From Spiro-02 sp034114085 (GTDB lineage Bacteria; Spirochaetota; Spirochaetia; Sphaerochaetales; Sphaerochaetaceae), in the NCBI GenBank assembly GCA_034114085.1, contig JAXEWB010000048.1, positions 18,698-82,697 of the forward strand: 64,000 bases of DNA, read 5' to 3'. Every line of letters begins with the position of its first letter. Position 1 is the stretch's first letter. Under the pieces are notes generated by a model. That model worked only from the letters and a program-made list of their open reading frames with translations. It was not told the origin of the DNA and did not search any database. Position numbers and translations under genes: made by a program. Positions 43,687 to 51,679 of this stretch are shown here, piece by piece.

Positions 43687-43730
43687 TTCCGGTTTTCCGG
43701 AAACAAAAACATATTCGGATCCGGTCCGAA
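43687..43730 (+). promoter_or_regulatory. Two adjacent hairpins upstream of rhaS
   Basis: TTCCGG-TTTT-CCGGAA (43687-43702) and TTCGGA-TCCGG-TCCGAA (43714-43730), between the aldolase stop and the binding-protein ribosome site. Both have 6-bp perfect arms. Likely mRNA processing or stabilising elements, or an operator pair. Confidence 0.4.
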
Positions 43731-43748
43731 AAACAAAAGGAGTTTTGC

Positions 43749-44762
43749 ATGAAAAAAACAGTTCTGGTCCTCATGGTGGCATTGCTGTCCGTAGGCATGC
43801 TGTTCGCACAGGGCGGCAAGGAAGCCGCGGCGAGCGAGCAGTATGACATCGTCATTCTCTGCAAGAGCATGGGAAATGGTTTCTTCGACGCCTGTTTCCG
43901 TGGAAGCCAGGAAGCCGCCGGTGAGCTTGGCAACATCAAGACCACCTATATGGCGCCGACACAGGCGACCGCCGAAGGTCAGATCGAGATGATCGAGACG
44001 TTGATCGCCCAGAAGGTGGACGGCATCGCCATTTCTGCGAACGACGCCGACGCGCTGATTCCCGTGACAAAGAAAGCCATGGCCGCGGGCATCAAGGTCA
44101 TCTCCTTCGATTCCGGCATCAATCCGGGCGGCCGTATCGTCGACCTGCTTCCTTCGGGCGCCGAGTTGATCGGCCGTCAGCAGATCCAGCTCGCCGCCGA
44201 GCTTGCCGGCTATACTGGCGACGTGGCCGTCCTGTCCGCTTCCGCCCAGGCTACGAACCAGAATCTCTGGATTGACTGGATGAAGCAGGAGATCAAGGAC
44301 TCCAAGTACGCCAACATGAAGCTGGTGGAAGTCGTCTATGGCGATGACGCTCCGGACAAGAGCTATCGTGAAGCGACCGCCCTCATGAAGAAGTATCCCG
44401 ACCTGAAGTGCATCATTTGCCCGACTACCGTCGGTTTGCTCGCTACGGCGCAGGCTGTCAAGGATGCCGGCAAGAGCGGTGTCGTGGAAGTCACCGGTCT
44501 TGGGCTGCCTTCCGAGATGAAGGGCTATATCCTCGACGGCACCTGCCGCCAGATGGCTCTGTGGAATCCCGTCGACCTCGGCTACACCTCCACCTACATC
44601 CTCAAGGCGTTGATCGCCGGCGAATCCGACGGCAGCGTCGGTTCCGTGATCTCCGCCGGACGCATGAACAGCGTCAAGGTTGAGAACGACGGACTCATCT
44701 ACATGAGCACCCCGTACGTGTTCAACAAGGACAACATCGAGGAATATGCGGCGATTTTCTAA
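43749..44762 (+). CDS. rhaS: Rhamnose ABC importer, substrate-binding protein
   Basis: 337 residues. The signal peptide ends '...VGMLFAQGGKEA'. The domain is a type 1 periplasmic binding protein ('VILCKSMGNGFFDACFRGSQ', 'QKVDGIAISANDADAL', 'VTGLGLPSEMKGYI') and resembles RhaS of the Rhizobium RhaSTPQ system. It binds rhamnose outside the membrane and delivers it to the two permeases. Neighbours rhaA, aldolase and rhaM strongly support rhamnose. Overlapping hairpins follow the stop. Confidence 0.9.
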   Translation: MKKTVLVLMVALLSVGMLFAQGGKEAAASEQYDIVILCKSMGNGFFDACFRGSQEAAGELGNIKTTYMAPTQATAEGQIEMIETLIAQKVDGIAISANDADALIPVTKKAMAAGIKVISFDSGINPGGRIVDLLPSGAELIGRQQIQLAAELAGYTGDVAVLSASAQATNQNLWIDWMKQEIKDSKYANMKLVEVVYGDDAPDKSYREATALMKKYPDLKCIICPTTVGLLATAQAVKDAGKSGVVEVTGLGLPSEMKGYILDGTCRQMALWNPVDLGYTSTYILKALIAGESDGSVGSVISAGRMNSVKVENDGLIYMSTPYVFNKDNIEEYAAIF

Positions 44763-45116
44763 GTTTCCTCTGGCTCTGCTTGGGCCTGGCTGTCGGCCAG
44801 GCCCCGCTTTTCGGCGGCGGGGCCCTTCTTCCGGCGGCATCGGGAGGACCGCGGGACATGCAGCTTGACCTGGGTCCTCGCGTTCAGAGGCCATCCCCGG
44901 ATGTTCAATTGCATAGGGCGAATCGTTGGATAATCCGCAGGACAAGCCATCCGGCAGCGAGCCGATGAATTGTCCTGCGAGAGAACGGGCGGCCCATCAG
45001 GCGAGTATCTTTGCCGTGAGGACATGCCATGGGCTTCCGTCCATGGCTTCGATATTGCGTTGTCGAAGGGTGAAGACCGTTGTCGCCTGACGATTACTAC
45101 GAAGGAAGGAAACGGG
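44763..45116 (+). other. Long intercistronic gap inside the rhamnose importer operon
   Basis: About 350 bases between rhaS and the ATPase. Apart from the hairpins no gene is supported; an open frame runs upstream of the ATPase start but has no ribosome site and no family-like residues. Confidence 0.5.
44782..44824 (+). promoter_or_regulatory. Two mutually exclusive hairpins after rhaS
   Basis: GGGCCTGGC (44782-44790) pairs with GCCAGGCCC (44796-44804). GGCCCCGC (44800-44807) pairs with GCGGGGCC (44817-44824). The stems share bases 44800-44804, so only one can form at a time. No T-run follows. It lies between the binding-protein and ATPase genes, where attenuation or mRNA end protection would favour binding protein. 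Confidence 0.6.
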
Positions 45117-46631
45117 ATGATACAGCAGGAACCCGTACTGACGATTAGAAATCTGACCAAGTATTTCCCTGGCATCAAGGCGTTGGACGACGTGCATCTG
45201 ACGGTACGTCCCGGAGAGGTCCATGCGCTGATTGGTGAAAACGGCGCTGGAAAATCAACGCTGGTGAAAATCCTCACCGGAGTCTACACCCCTACAGGCG
45301 GAACCATCACCATGGAAGGGAAGGAAGTTTCCTTCCACAATGCGATTGACGCCCAGGAGGCGGGCATCGTGGCGATCCATCAGGAAGCTTCGATGTTCCC
45401 GGAACTAAGCGTGACGGAGAACATCTACATGGGGCATCATCTTCGTGAGCCCCGGCTGAAAAAACTCGACTGGAAGCGGATGACGGAGAACACCCGCAGG
45501 CTGTTGGAACAGATGCAGCTTGACATCGATCCCGATACGTTGGTCAAGAACCTCGGGGTGGCGCAGCGGCATATGGTCGAAATCTCCAAGGCGTTGTCGT
45601 TGAACGCGAAAGTCGTGATCATGGACGAGCCGACCAGTGCGTTGACCTCGCGTGAAGTCGAGGATCTGTTCCGAATCATTGAAAATCTCAAGGCCGAAGG
45701 AAAGGCCATTGTATTCATATCGCACAAGTTCGAGGAAATTTTCGAAATTTGCGAATACTTCACTGTCCTGCGCGACGGCAGGTATGTCGGTGAAGGCTAT
45801 GTAAAGGACACCGCGGAGGAGAAGATCATCAACATGATGATCGGCCGCGACATCGACCAGATGTTCCCCAAGCGGGAAGCCCGGATAGGGGATGCGTTGC
45901 TGGAGGTGGAGGATCTGTCCCGGCTCGGCGCGTTCCAGCATGTCTCCCTGACCCTGCACGCCGGTGAAATCCTCGGTTTTTTCGGTTTGGTCGGCGCGGG
46001 GCGCACCGAAGTCGTGCGCACGGTGTTCGGTATAGATTCCTCAAGCGGCGGCTCCATGCGGCTGTATGGAAAGCCGTTCGCCCCGAAATGCCCGCACGAC
46101 GCCATGAAGCAGGGCATCGCTTTGGTTCCGGAGGACCGGCAGAAGCAGGGGCTGGTGCTTGCCATGTCCTTGACCAAGAATATTTCGCTGCCGCGACTGC
46201 GTGCCCTGAGCCGTCATGGTTTCATTACGCAGAACAAGCGGGAGGCTGAATATACTAGGCTACACGGCGACCAGATGGAAATCAAGGCGGCCGGGTATCA
46301 TGTGGATGCGGAAACATTGTCCGGCGGCAATCAGCAGAAGGTCGTTTTGGCCAAGTGGATCGGTACGCAGCCGAAGATACTGATTCTCGATGAGCCGACA
46401 AAGGGTATCGATGTCGCCACGAAGGCCGCCGTGCATGAATTTGTGTCGGAAATGGCTTCCAAGGGTGTTGGAATCATATTGATTTCTTCCGAACTGCCTG
46501 AAATTGTAGGCATGTCGGATCGGGTCGTGGTCATGCACGAGGGAAATGTCACTGCGACGATCGACCGCAAGGATGCGACGGCGGAGAACATCATGCGCGC
46601 CGCCATAGGCGATATCAAGGAGGTCCAGTGA
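45117..46631 (+). CDS. rhaT: Rhamnose ABC importer, duplicated ATPase
   Basis: 504 residues from the ATG at 45117 (AAGGAAGGA upstream). Two ABC domains as in RbsA/MglA. The first has Walker A 'GENGAGKST' (40-48) and Walker B 'VVIMDEPTSAL', with a degenerate signature. The second has a degenerate P-loop ('GLVGAGRTE'), then 'LVPEDRQKQGL', signature 'LSGGNQQKV' and 'ILILDEPTKGIDV'. It powers the import of rhamnose. The stop TGA shares its A with the next ATG. Confidence 0.93.
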   Translation: MIQQEPVLTIRNLTKYFPGIKALDDVHLTVRPGEVHALIGENGAGKSTLVKILTGVYTPTGGTITMEGKEVSFHNAIDAQEAGIVAIHQEASMFPELSVTENIYMGHHLREPRLKKLDWKRMTENTRRLLEQMQLDIDPDTLVKNLGVAQRHMVEISKALSLNAKVVIMDEPTSALTSREVEDLFRIIENLKAEGKAIVFISHKFEEIFEICEYFTVLRDGRYVGEGYVKDTAEEKIINMMIGRDIDQMFPKREARIGDALLEVEDLSRLGAFQHVSLTLHAGEILGFFGLVGAGRTEVVRTVFGIDSSSGGSMRLYGKPFAPKCPHDAMKQGIALVPEDRQKQGLVLAMSLTKNISLPRLRALSRHGFITQNKREAEYTRLHGDQMEIKAAGYHVDAETLSGGNQQKVVLAKWIGTQPKILILDEPTKGIDVATKAAVHEFVSEMASKGVGIILISSELPEIVGMSDRVVVMHEGNVTATIDRKDATAENIMRAAIGDIKEVQ

Positions 46632-47641
46632 TGCCTGAAAAACAGAAGCTTGACTGGAAGCCGCTGGTCAGACGGCTCTTTTCCCGCCGGGAGGCGAGCT
46701 TGGTGACGTTGCTGATCCTGCTGCTGATACCGATTTCCATCCGGTCCCCGAAATTCCTCTCCCCGAGCAACGTCGGCACGATACTCAACGACATGGCGAT
46801 TCTCGTTATTGTCGCGATCGGTGAGTTCTTCGTCATCCTCTCCAACGGCATCGACCTGTCGGTAGGCTCGGTCATCGCCTTCACCGGCATGGCCTGCGGC
46901 ATGATCAACGAGTCCTTCCCCGCGTTTCCCGCCCCGCTGCTGTTGCTGGTCGGGCTGGCTATCGGCGCGGTGATGGGCGTGGTCAACGGCGTGCTGGTCG
47001 CATACGGCAAGATTCCCCCGATCATCACCACGCTTGGGACGATGAGCATCTACCGCGGACTGACCTTTGTGTTGAGCAAAGGCACTTGGGTGACAGCCCA
47101 TGAGATGACCGCCTCCTATATCGGTCTGCCCCGTGTTTCGGTCCTTGGCGTTTCAGTCCTGCTGTGGATCGCCTTTCTGGTAATCGCCGTCTGCTATTAT
47201 TTCAGCAGATATACCCGCACGGGACGGGAGATCTACGCGATCGGCGGCAATCCTACGGCGGCGAAGTTCGTGGGAGTAAGCGAGTCCAGGGTCCGGCTGG
47301 TTGTGTTCATCGCCTCCGGGTTGCTCTGTGGGTTGGCCGGTGCGTTGTGGACGGCCCGGTATGCGTCGGCGGTGAACGAGATGGCCACGGGTTTCGAGAT
47401 GCAGGCGGTGGCGGCGTGCGTCCTTGGCGGCGTGAGCTTCTCCGGCGGGGCTGGAGGAATCATCGGGGTCGCCCTCGGTACGTTGTTCCTCGGCGTCGTC
47501 AACAATGCGTTGCCGGTAATCTATCTCTCTACCTTCTGGCAGTTGTTCGCCCAGGGGTTGATCGTCTTGCTGGCGTTGTCAATCAATACGATTGTCGATC
47601 AGCGAAAGACCAGAAAGCTGCTTGAGCAGAGGAGGGGATGA
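46631..47641 (+). CDS. rhaP: Rhamnose ABC importer permease 1
   Basis: 336 residues from the ATG at 46631. RbsC-type permease: 'GIDLSVGSVIAFTGM' and 'IPPIITTLGTMSIYRG' are the family signatures, and 'GREIYAIGGNPTAAKFVGV' is the ATPase-contact loop. Eight to ten membrane segments. Coupled to the ATPase gene (one-base overlap) and to the second permease (four-base overlap). Confidence 0.92.
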   Translation: MPEKQKLDWKPLVRRLFSRREASLVTLLILLLIPISIRSPKFLSPSNVGTILNDMAILVIVAIGEFFVILSNGIDLSVGSVIAFTGMACGMINESFPAFPAPLLLLVGLAIGAVMGVVNGVLVAYGKIPPIITTLGTMSIYRGLTFVLSKGTWVTAHEMTASYIGLPRVSVLGVSVLLWIAFLVIAVCYYFSRYTRTGREIYAIGGNPTAAKFVGVSESRVRLVVFIASGLLCGLAGALWTARYASAVNEMATGFEMQAVAACVLGGVSFSGGAGGIIGVALGTLFLGVVNNALPVIYLSTFWQLFAQGLIVLLALSINTIVDQRKTRKLLEQRRG

Positions 47642-48720
47642 TTATGGCTGGAAGAAACGACCTCGTCTCGAAGGGCAGATTGCTTGACGAATCCGGATTG
47701 AGGAACCGTCTCATAGAAATTTTCACCAAATGGGAAGTGCTGCTGGGCATTATCTTCGTCGTCATGTTCATCTACTATTCCTGCGCGACGAGATATTTTC
47801 TCGACTACTTCAACCTGATGAACGCGACGTTCCAGTTCTCCGAAAAGGCGATTATGGCGTTGCCGATGATATTCATCATCATGTGCGGGGATATTGATAT
47901 TTCGGTAGCCTCGATCGTCGCCCTGTGTGCGTTTGCAATCGGCATGGCGGCGGAAGCTGGCATCGGAATCCCCGGCCTGATTCTCGTGGGGCTGCTGGTC
48001 GGAACCGCCGCCGGGTTGCTCAACGGGTTGCTGATTACCGGGCTGAACATGCCGGCAATCGCCGTAACGCTCGCCACCCAGTCGATCTACCGGGGAATCG
48101 CCCAGGGAATCCTTGAAGAGCATGCCTGCACCACCTATCCCGCCGGTTTCGGGTTTTTCGGGCAGGAGTTCATTGCCGGAACGGTGATTCCGTTCGAGCT
48201 GGTACTGTATGTCGTGTTCGCGTTGCTGTTCGCGTTCATCCTTCACAAGACCACCTACGGGCGCAAGCTCTATGCGATCGGCAACAGCGCGGAAGCTGCC
48301 CGGTTCTGCGGTATCGATGTCAAGCGGGTGCGGGTAGTCAACTACACTCTGATGGGCCTGTTCAGCGGCGTCGCGAGCATCCTGCTGGCCAGCCGCATCC
48401 TCAGCGTCCGTTCCAATATCGCGACGGGCTGGGACATGGAGGTGATTACGCTGGTCGTCTTGGGCGGTGTCGCGATTACCGGTGGCCGTGGTACGGTGTT
48501 CGGCGTAATGGTCGCGTCGTTCCTGATCGGCTATCTGAAGTTCGGCATGGGACTGCTCAAACTCTCAGGCACGATGATGACGATAGTCATCGGCGCATTG
48601 CTGATTTTCGCCGTCCTGCTGCCCCGCCTGCTCGATATCTACAAGGCGAACCGGAAGCTGCGGCTCCAGCAGCTCCGTTCGGAACATATGGTACAGGAGG
48701 TGGCGCATGGACAGGCGTGA
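47638..48720 (+). CDS. rhaQ: Rhamnose ABC importer permease 2
   Basis: 360 residues, RbsC-type like the previous gene and sharing its blocks: 'GDIDISVASIVALCAFAIG', 'PAIAVTLATQSIYRGIAQG', 'GRKLYAIGNSAEAARFCGI'. The N-terminus has a basic stretch before the first membrane segment, and the C-terminus a charged tail (YKANRKLRLQQLRSEH). The two different permeases suggest a heterodimeric channel, as in the Rhizobium rhamnose system. Its end overlaps rhaM by 14 bases. Confidence 0.92.
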   Translation: MIMAGRNDLVSKGRLLDESGLRNRLIEIFTKWEVLLGIIFVVMFIYYSCATRYFLDYFNLMNATFQFSEKAIMALPMIFIIMCGDIDISVASIVALCAFAIGMAAEAGIGIPGLILVGLLVGTAAGLLNGLLITGLNMPAIAVTLATQSIYRGIAQGILEEHACTTYPAGFGFFGQEFIAGTVIPFELVLYVVFALLFAFILHKTTYGRKLYAIGNSAEAARFCGIDVKRVRVVNYTLMGLFSGVASILLASRILSVRSNIATGWDMEVITLVVLGGVAITGGRGTVFGVMVASFLIGYLKFGMGLLKLSGTMMTIVIGALLIFAVLLPRLLDIYKANRKLRLQQLRSEHMVQEVAHGQA

Positions 48721-49024
48721 GGCGTTCGTCATGAAGCTCAAACCCGGCTATGAGGATGAGTATGAGCGGCGTCATGCGGCGATTTGGCCGGAGTTGAAGC
48801 AACTGCTTTCCGACAGCGGGGTCTATGATTATTCAATCTTTCTGGACCGGCGGACGCTGAACCTGTTCGCCTTCCAGCGCATCCGCGGCGAGGGAGGGTC
48901 CCAGGATTTGGGAAGTACGGAGATCGTCAAGAAGTGGTGGGCCTACATGGCGGACATCATGGAGACGAATCCCGATAATTCTCCCGTGTCGATTCCTTTG
49001 AAAGAAGTGTTCCATATGGACTGA
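48707..49024 (+). CDS. rhaM: L-rhamnose mutarotase
   Basis: 105 residues, the RhaM/RhaU length. 'EAFVMKLKPGYEDEYERRHAA' carries the catalytic His (residue ~22), followed by 'IWPELKQLLSDSGVYDYSIF' and Trp-Trp near 'KKWWAYMADIM', as in E. coli RhaM. It interconverts alpha and beta L-rhamnose. The 14-base overlap with the permease shows that it belongs to the importer operon and secures its role. Confidence 0.95.
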   Translation: MDRREAFVMKLKPGYEDEYERRHAAIWPELKQLLSDSGVYDYSIFLDRRTLNLFAFQRIRGEGGSQDLGSTEIVKKWWAYMADIMETNPDNSPVSIPLKEVFHMD

Positions 49025-49374
49025 GTGTGATTGAAGGCCGTCCATGGTTGTCATAGCCCTGCGATGGCCTTCTGCGTTATGGCCTTGTTGTCTTGTGGCA
49101 TTGCCTTGTAGCGTTGCAGCCGTCGGTTCTTGGGTGTCCGACGTATTCATGGAACGGCGATTTCGGATGATGGGGTACGCCCGGTCGCCTGGATTGTACG
49201 CCGGCCGTCGCGGAATTTTCCTGTGTGCCGATTGGAGAATCAGTTATGGGCGCGGCTGTCTGATATCGTATTCCGAGGTCGTTCCGATAGTGGTGATGAT
49301 TTCTCTTGCTTTTGAAAGAGTTTCGTAATATTATTGAAAGAGATTTGAAAGTATTTCGAAAAGAGAAGGTCGGA
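49025..49374 (+). other. Intergenic region upstream of the DeoR gene
   Basis: About 350 bases with no gene recognised; its right end holds the GAAAG/TTTCG direct repeats described separately. Confidence 0.45.
49311..49358 (+). promoter_or_regulatory. Direct repeats, probable DeoR operator
   Basis: TTTGAAAGAGTTTCG (49311-49325) and TTTGAAAGTATTTCG (49344-49358) differ at two positions and are 33 bases apart, about three helical turns. A third partial copy, ATTGAAAGAG, lies at 49333-49342. DeoR-family repressors bind repeated TTTCG/GAAA words. The array ends 16 bases before the DeoR start, which suggests autoregulation. Confidence 0.55.
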
Positions 49375-50130
49375 ATGATCGGAATTTCACAGCGAGAAGA
49401 ACAGATCCTGCAATTATTGCGTGGCGGAGAGGAATATTCGGTGGTCAGGTTGAGTGAGGAACTTGGTGTTTCAAGCGTTACCATTCGCAATGATCTCAAA
49501 AACCTTGATGCCAAGGGATTGGTTGTCCGCACCAGAGGTACGGCAATAGCCGCCGATTGCCCGCAGATGGCCCGGCGGCAGTCGAGCAATACAGCGGAGA
49601 AAGAGGCTATCGCCCGTGTCGCCGCCGGATTTGTGAAGGACAATGACACAATCATGATTACCAATGGCTCGACATGTTCCTTGATTGCCCGTTATCTGTT
49701 CGGGCGCAAGGATGTGAAGGTCGTTACCAACTCCACGTTGTTGCTTCCCTATGCGCGGGCCAACAGCGGTCTTGCCGTCACCGTCGTGGGAGGGGAGTTC
49801 CGCCCTCAGGAGGAAGCGTTGGTAGGGCCTGCAGCAGTGGCCCAGATCGAGGACTATCATGTGCCTATTACGTTTTTCGGAACTGACGGAATCACCATCG
49901 AACATGGTTTGACTACAGGTTTGATAGAAAACGCTGAAATTGTACGCCGAATGTGCGCCCAGGCGACGAAGCGGGTGCTGGTAGTCGATTCCTCCAAATT
50001 CGGGAACCGCGGGTTCGTCCGTATCATGCCGATCACCGACATCGATACGATTATTACCGATGCGGGAATCCCTCAGGACGCGGTGGAACGGTTGCAGGGG
50101 TTCGGCGTGAAGGTAGTTATTGCGAAATAG
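49375..50130 (+). CDS. DeoR-family transcriptional regulator
   Basis: 251 residues from the ATG at 49375, with GAGAAGG five bases upstream; an earlier TTG lies inside the operator repeats. The N-terminal HTH reads 'REEQILQLLRGGEEYSVVRL', then 'VSSVTIRNDLKNLDAKG'. The DeoRC domain has 'DNDTIMITNGSTCSLIARYL', 'VVGGEFRPQEEALVGPAA' and 'VLVVDSSKFG', which bind a sugar phosphate. It sits between the rhamnose import genes and the E2-E3-E1 operon and may respond to rhamnulose-1-phosphate or a similar intermediate. Confidence 0.9.
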   Translation: MIGISQREEQILQLLRGGEEYSVVRLSEELGVSSVTIRNDLKNLDAKGLVVRTRGTAIAADCPQMARRQSSNTAEKEAIARVAAGFVKDNDTIMITNGSTCSLIARYLFGRKDVKVVTNSTLLLPYARANSGLAVTVVGGEFRPQEEALVGPAAVAQIEDYHVPITFFGTDGITIEHGLTTGLIENAEIVRRMCAQATKRVLVVDSSKFGNRGFVRIMPITDIDTIITDAGIPQDAVERLQGFGVKVVIAK

Positions 50131-50171
50131 CCATGACATCCGCATGGGCGGGTGTTTTTCATACGTAAGAA

Positions 50172-50185
50172 TGTAAACGATTCCA
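50172..50185 (+). promoter_or_regulatory. LacI-type operator upstream of the E2-E3-E1 operon
   Basis: TGTAAACGATTCCA matches the fucI operator (TGTAAACGATTACA) at 13 of 14 positions and lies 69 bases before the E2 start. It suggests shared control with fucI. Confidence 0.55.
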
Positions 50186-50253
50186 ATGGGCCGGCCGGGA
50201 AGGCGGCGATGGGAATCTCGATGAAGAAACAGACTTCGAAGGAGATTGTAGGA

Positions 50254-51633
50254 ATGGCAAGTCAGGTGGTGATGCCCAAACAGGGTAATTCGGTCGAGTC
50301 CTGCATCATTGTGGAATGGAAGAAGAAGGTCGGGGATTCTGTTGCGGTGGGAGATGTCCTGTGCGCCGCGGAAACCGACAAATCCACCATCGACGTAGAG
50401 TCGACCGCCGCGGGGACTGTGTTGGCTTTGCTCTATGAAGAAGGTGCGGACGTGCCCGTCATGCTCCCCATCGCGGTAGTCGGAGAGCTAGGGGAAAAAT
50501 TCGAGGGGACGGGTTCTCCCGCTCCTGTTTCAACTGATGTCCAGACCTCTTCCGTCGTGGAGGTCCCTGTCGTAGATACGCCCGCCGGGATGCCCGCGTC
50601 CGCTTCCATGTCTGTCGGAGCTGTCGAAACAACTGGAGCGTCCCCCCGCGCCCGCAATCTGGCCGGTTCCCTGGGGGTGCCGTTGTCCGCGTTGTCCGCC
50701 ACCGGTCCGAAAGGCCGGATTATCGAGCGGGATGTCGTCGGTGCGGTCGGACAACCGCTGACCCCCGCCGCCAAAGCCGCTGCCCTGGCCTCCGGACAGT
50801 TGCCTCCCGTCGCTGGTTCAGGTATCGGTGGAAGGGTTCTTTCCTCTGATGTAGCTGTGGTTCCCGCCGGTGCGGATGCCGCCGTTTCCGAACCCGCCGC
50901 AGCCATCGTCGCCGCCGATGGCGCGGGCTTCCCCGGCGCGGTGACGGAGATTCCCGTCCGTGGCGTTCGCAAGGTCACTGCCAGACGGATGATGGAGTCT
51001 ATCCATGGTACGTGCCAGCTTACTTTACACTCCTTCGCCGACGCTTCCGCGCTCAAACGACTACGCGCCGGTTTCAAGGCGAGCGATCCCGGCCTAGGCC
51101 TGACGAAGATTACGATCAACGACCTGGTGCTGTTCGCCGTCGCCCGCACGCTGGTTCAGTTTCCAGAATTCAACGCCCATTTCCTTGGCGACCGGATCCT
51201 CCGGTTCGATCAGGTCCATTTGGGCATGGCGACGGATACCCCCAGGGGACTGCTCGTGCCGGTAATCCGCGATGCCGCCCGGCTGTCGTTGGCCGACCTG
51301 TCGGCGGCGGCGAAGAAGCTTGCCGTCTCCTGCATGGAAGGGACGGTTGCGCCGGATGACCTGACCGGAAGTACCTTTACGGTGAGTAATGTCGGTTCGT
51401 TCGGGATTGAAGCGTTCACGCCGGTTCTGAATGTGCCGGAGGTTGCGATTCTCGGAGTCGGCGGCATTTCGTTGAAGCCCGTAGAAGGGAAGGACGGTTC
51501 GGTTGCTTTCGTTCCCCATATCGGGTTGTCGCTGACTATCGACCATCAGGCGGTGGACGGTGCTCCGGGGGCGAGGTTCTTGCAGGCTTTGTCGGCGAAT
51601 ATCGCCGCCATCGATTTGTTGCTGGCGAAATAA
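50254..51633 (+). CDS. Dihydrolipoamide acyltransferase (E2) of a 2-oxoacid dehydrogenase complex
   Basis: 459 residues from the ATG at 50254 (AAGGAG nine bases upstream). Lipoyl domain 1-80 with the lipoylated Lys43 in 'ETDKSTID'. A flexible Pro/Val/Ser linker. A peripheral-subunit-binding domain at ~130-162 ('SPRARNLAGSLGVPLSALSA'). A second similar segment at ~169-200 ('TPAAKAAALASGQLPPVAG', 'GGRVLSSDV'). The catalytic domain ends with 'DHQAVDGAPG', carrying the active His and Asp. It transfers the acyl group from E1 to CoA. Two binding domains in tandem are unusual. First gene of the operon. Confidence 0.9.
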   Translation: MASQVVMPKQGNSVESCIIVEWKKKVGDSVAVGDVLCAAETDKSTIDVESTAAGTVLALLYEEGADVPVMLPIAVVGELGEKFEGTGSPAPVSTDVQTSSVVEVPVVDTPAGMPASASMSVGAVETTGASPRARNLAGSLGVPLSALSATGPKGRIIERDVVGAVGQPLTPAAKAAALASGQLPPVAGSGIGGRVLSSDVAVVPAGADAAVSEPAAAIVAADGAGFPGAVTEIPVRGVRKVTARRMMESIHGTCQLTLHSFADASALKRLRAGFKASDPGLGLTKITINDLVLFAVARTLVQFPEFNAHFLGDRILRFDQVHLGMATDTPRGLLVPVIRDAARLSLADLSAAAKKLAVSCMEGTVAPDDLTGSTFTVSNVGSFGIEAFTPVLNVPEVAILGVGGISLKPVEGKDGSVAFVPHIGLSLTIDHQAVDGAPGARFLQALSANIAAIDLLLAK

Positions 51634-51679
51634 TCCGGGATCGACTGGCTACTGGCTACAGACAAGCGAGGATATGGAT

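Noticed and set aside
43620..44945. 441-codon open frame on the minus strand
   Set aside because: Antisense to rhaS; composition mirrors the binding-protein codons.
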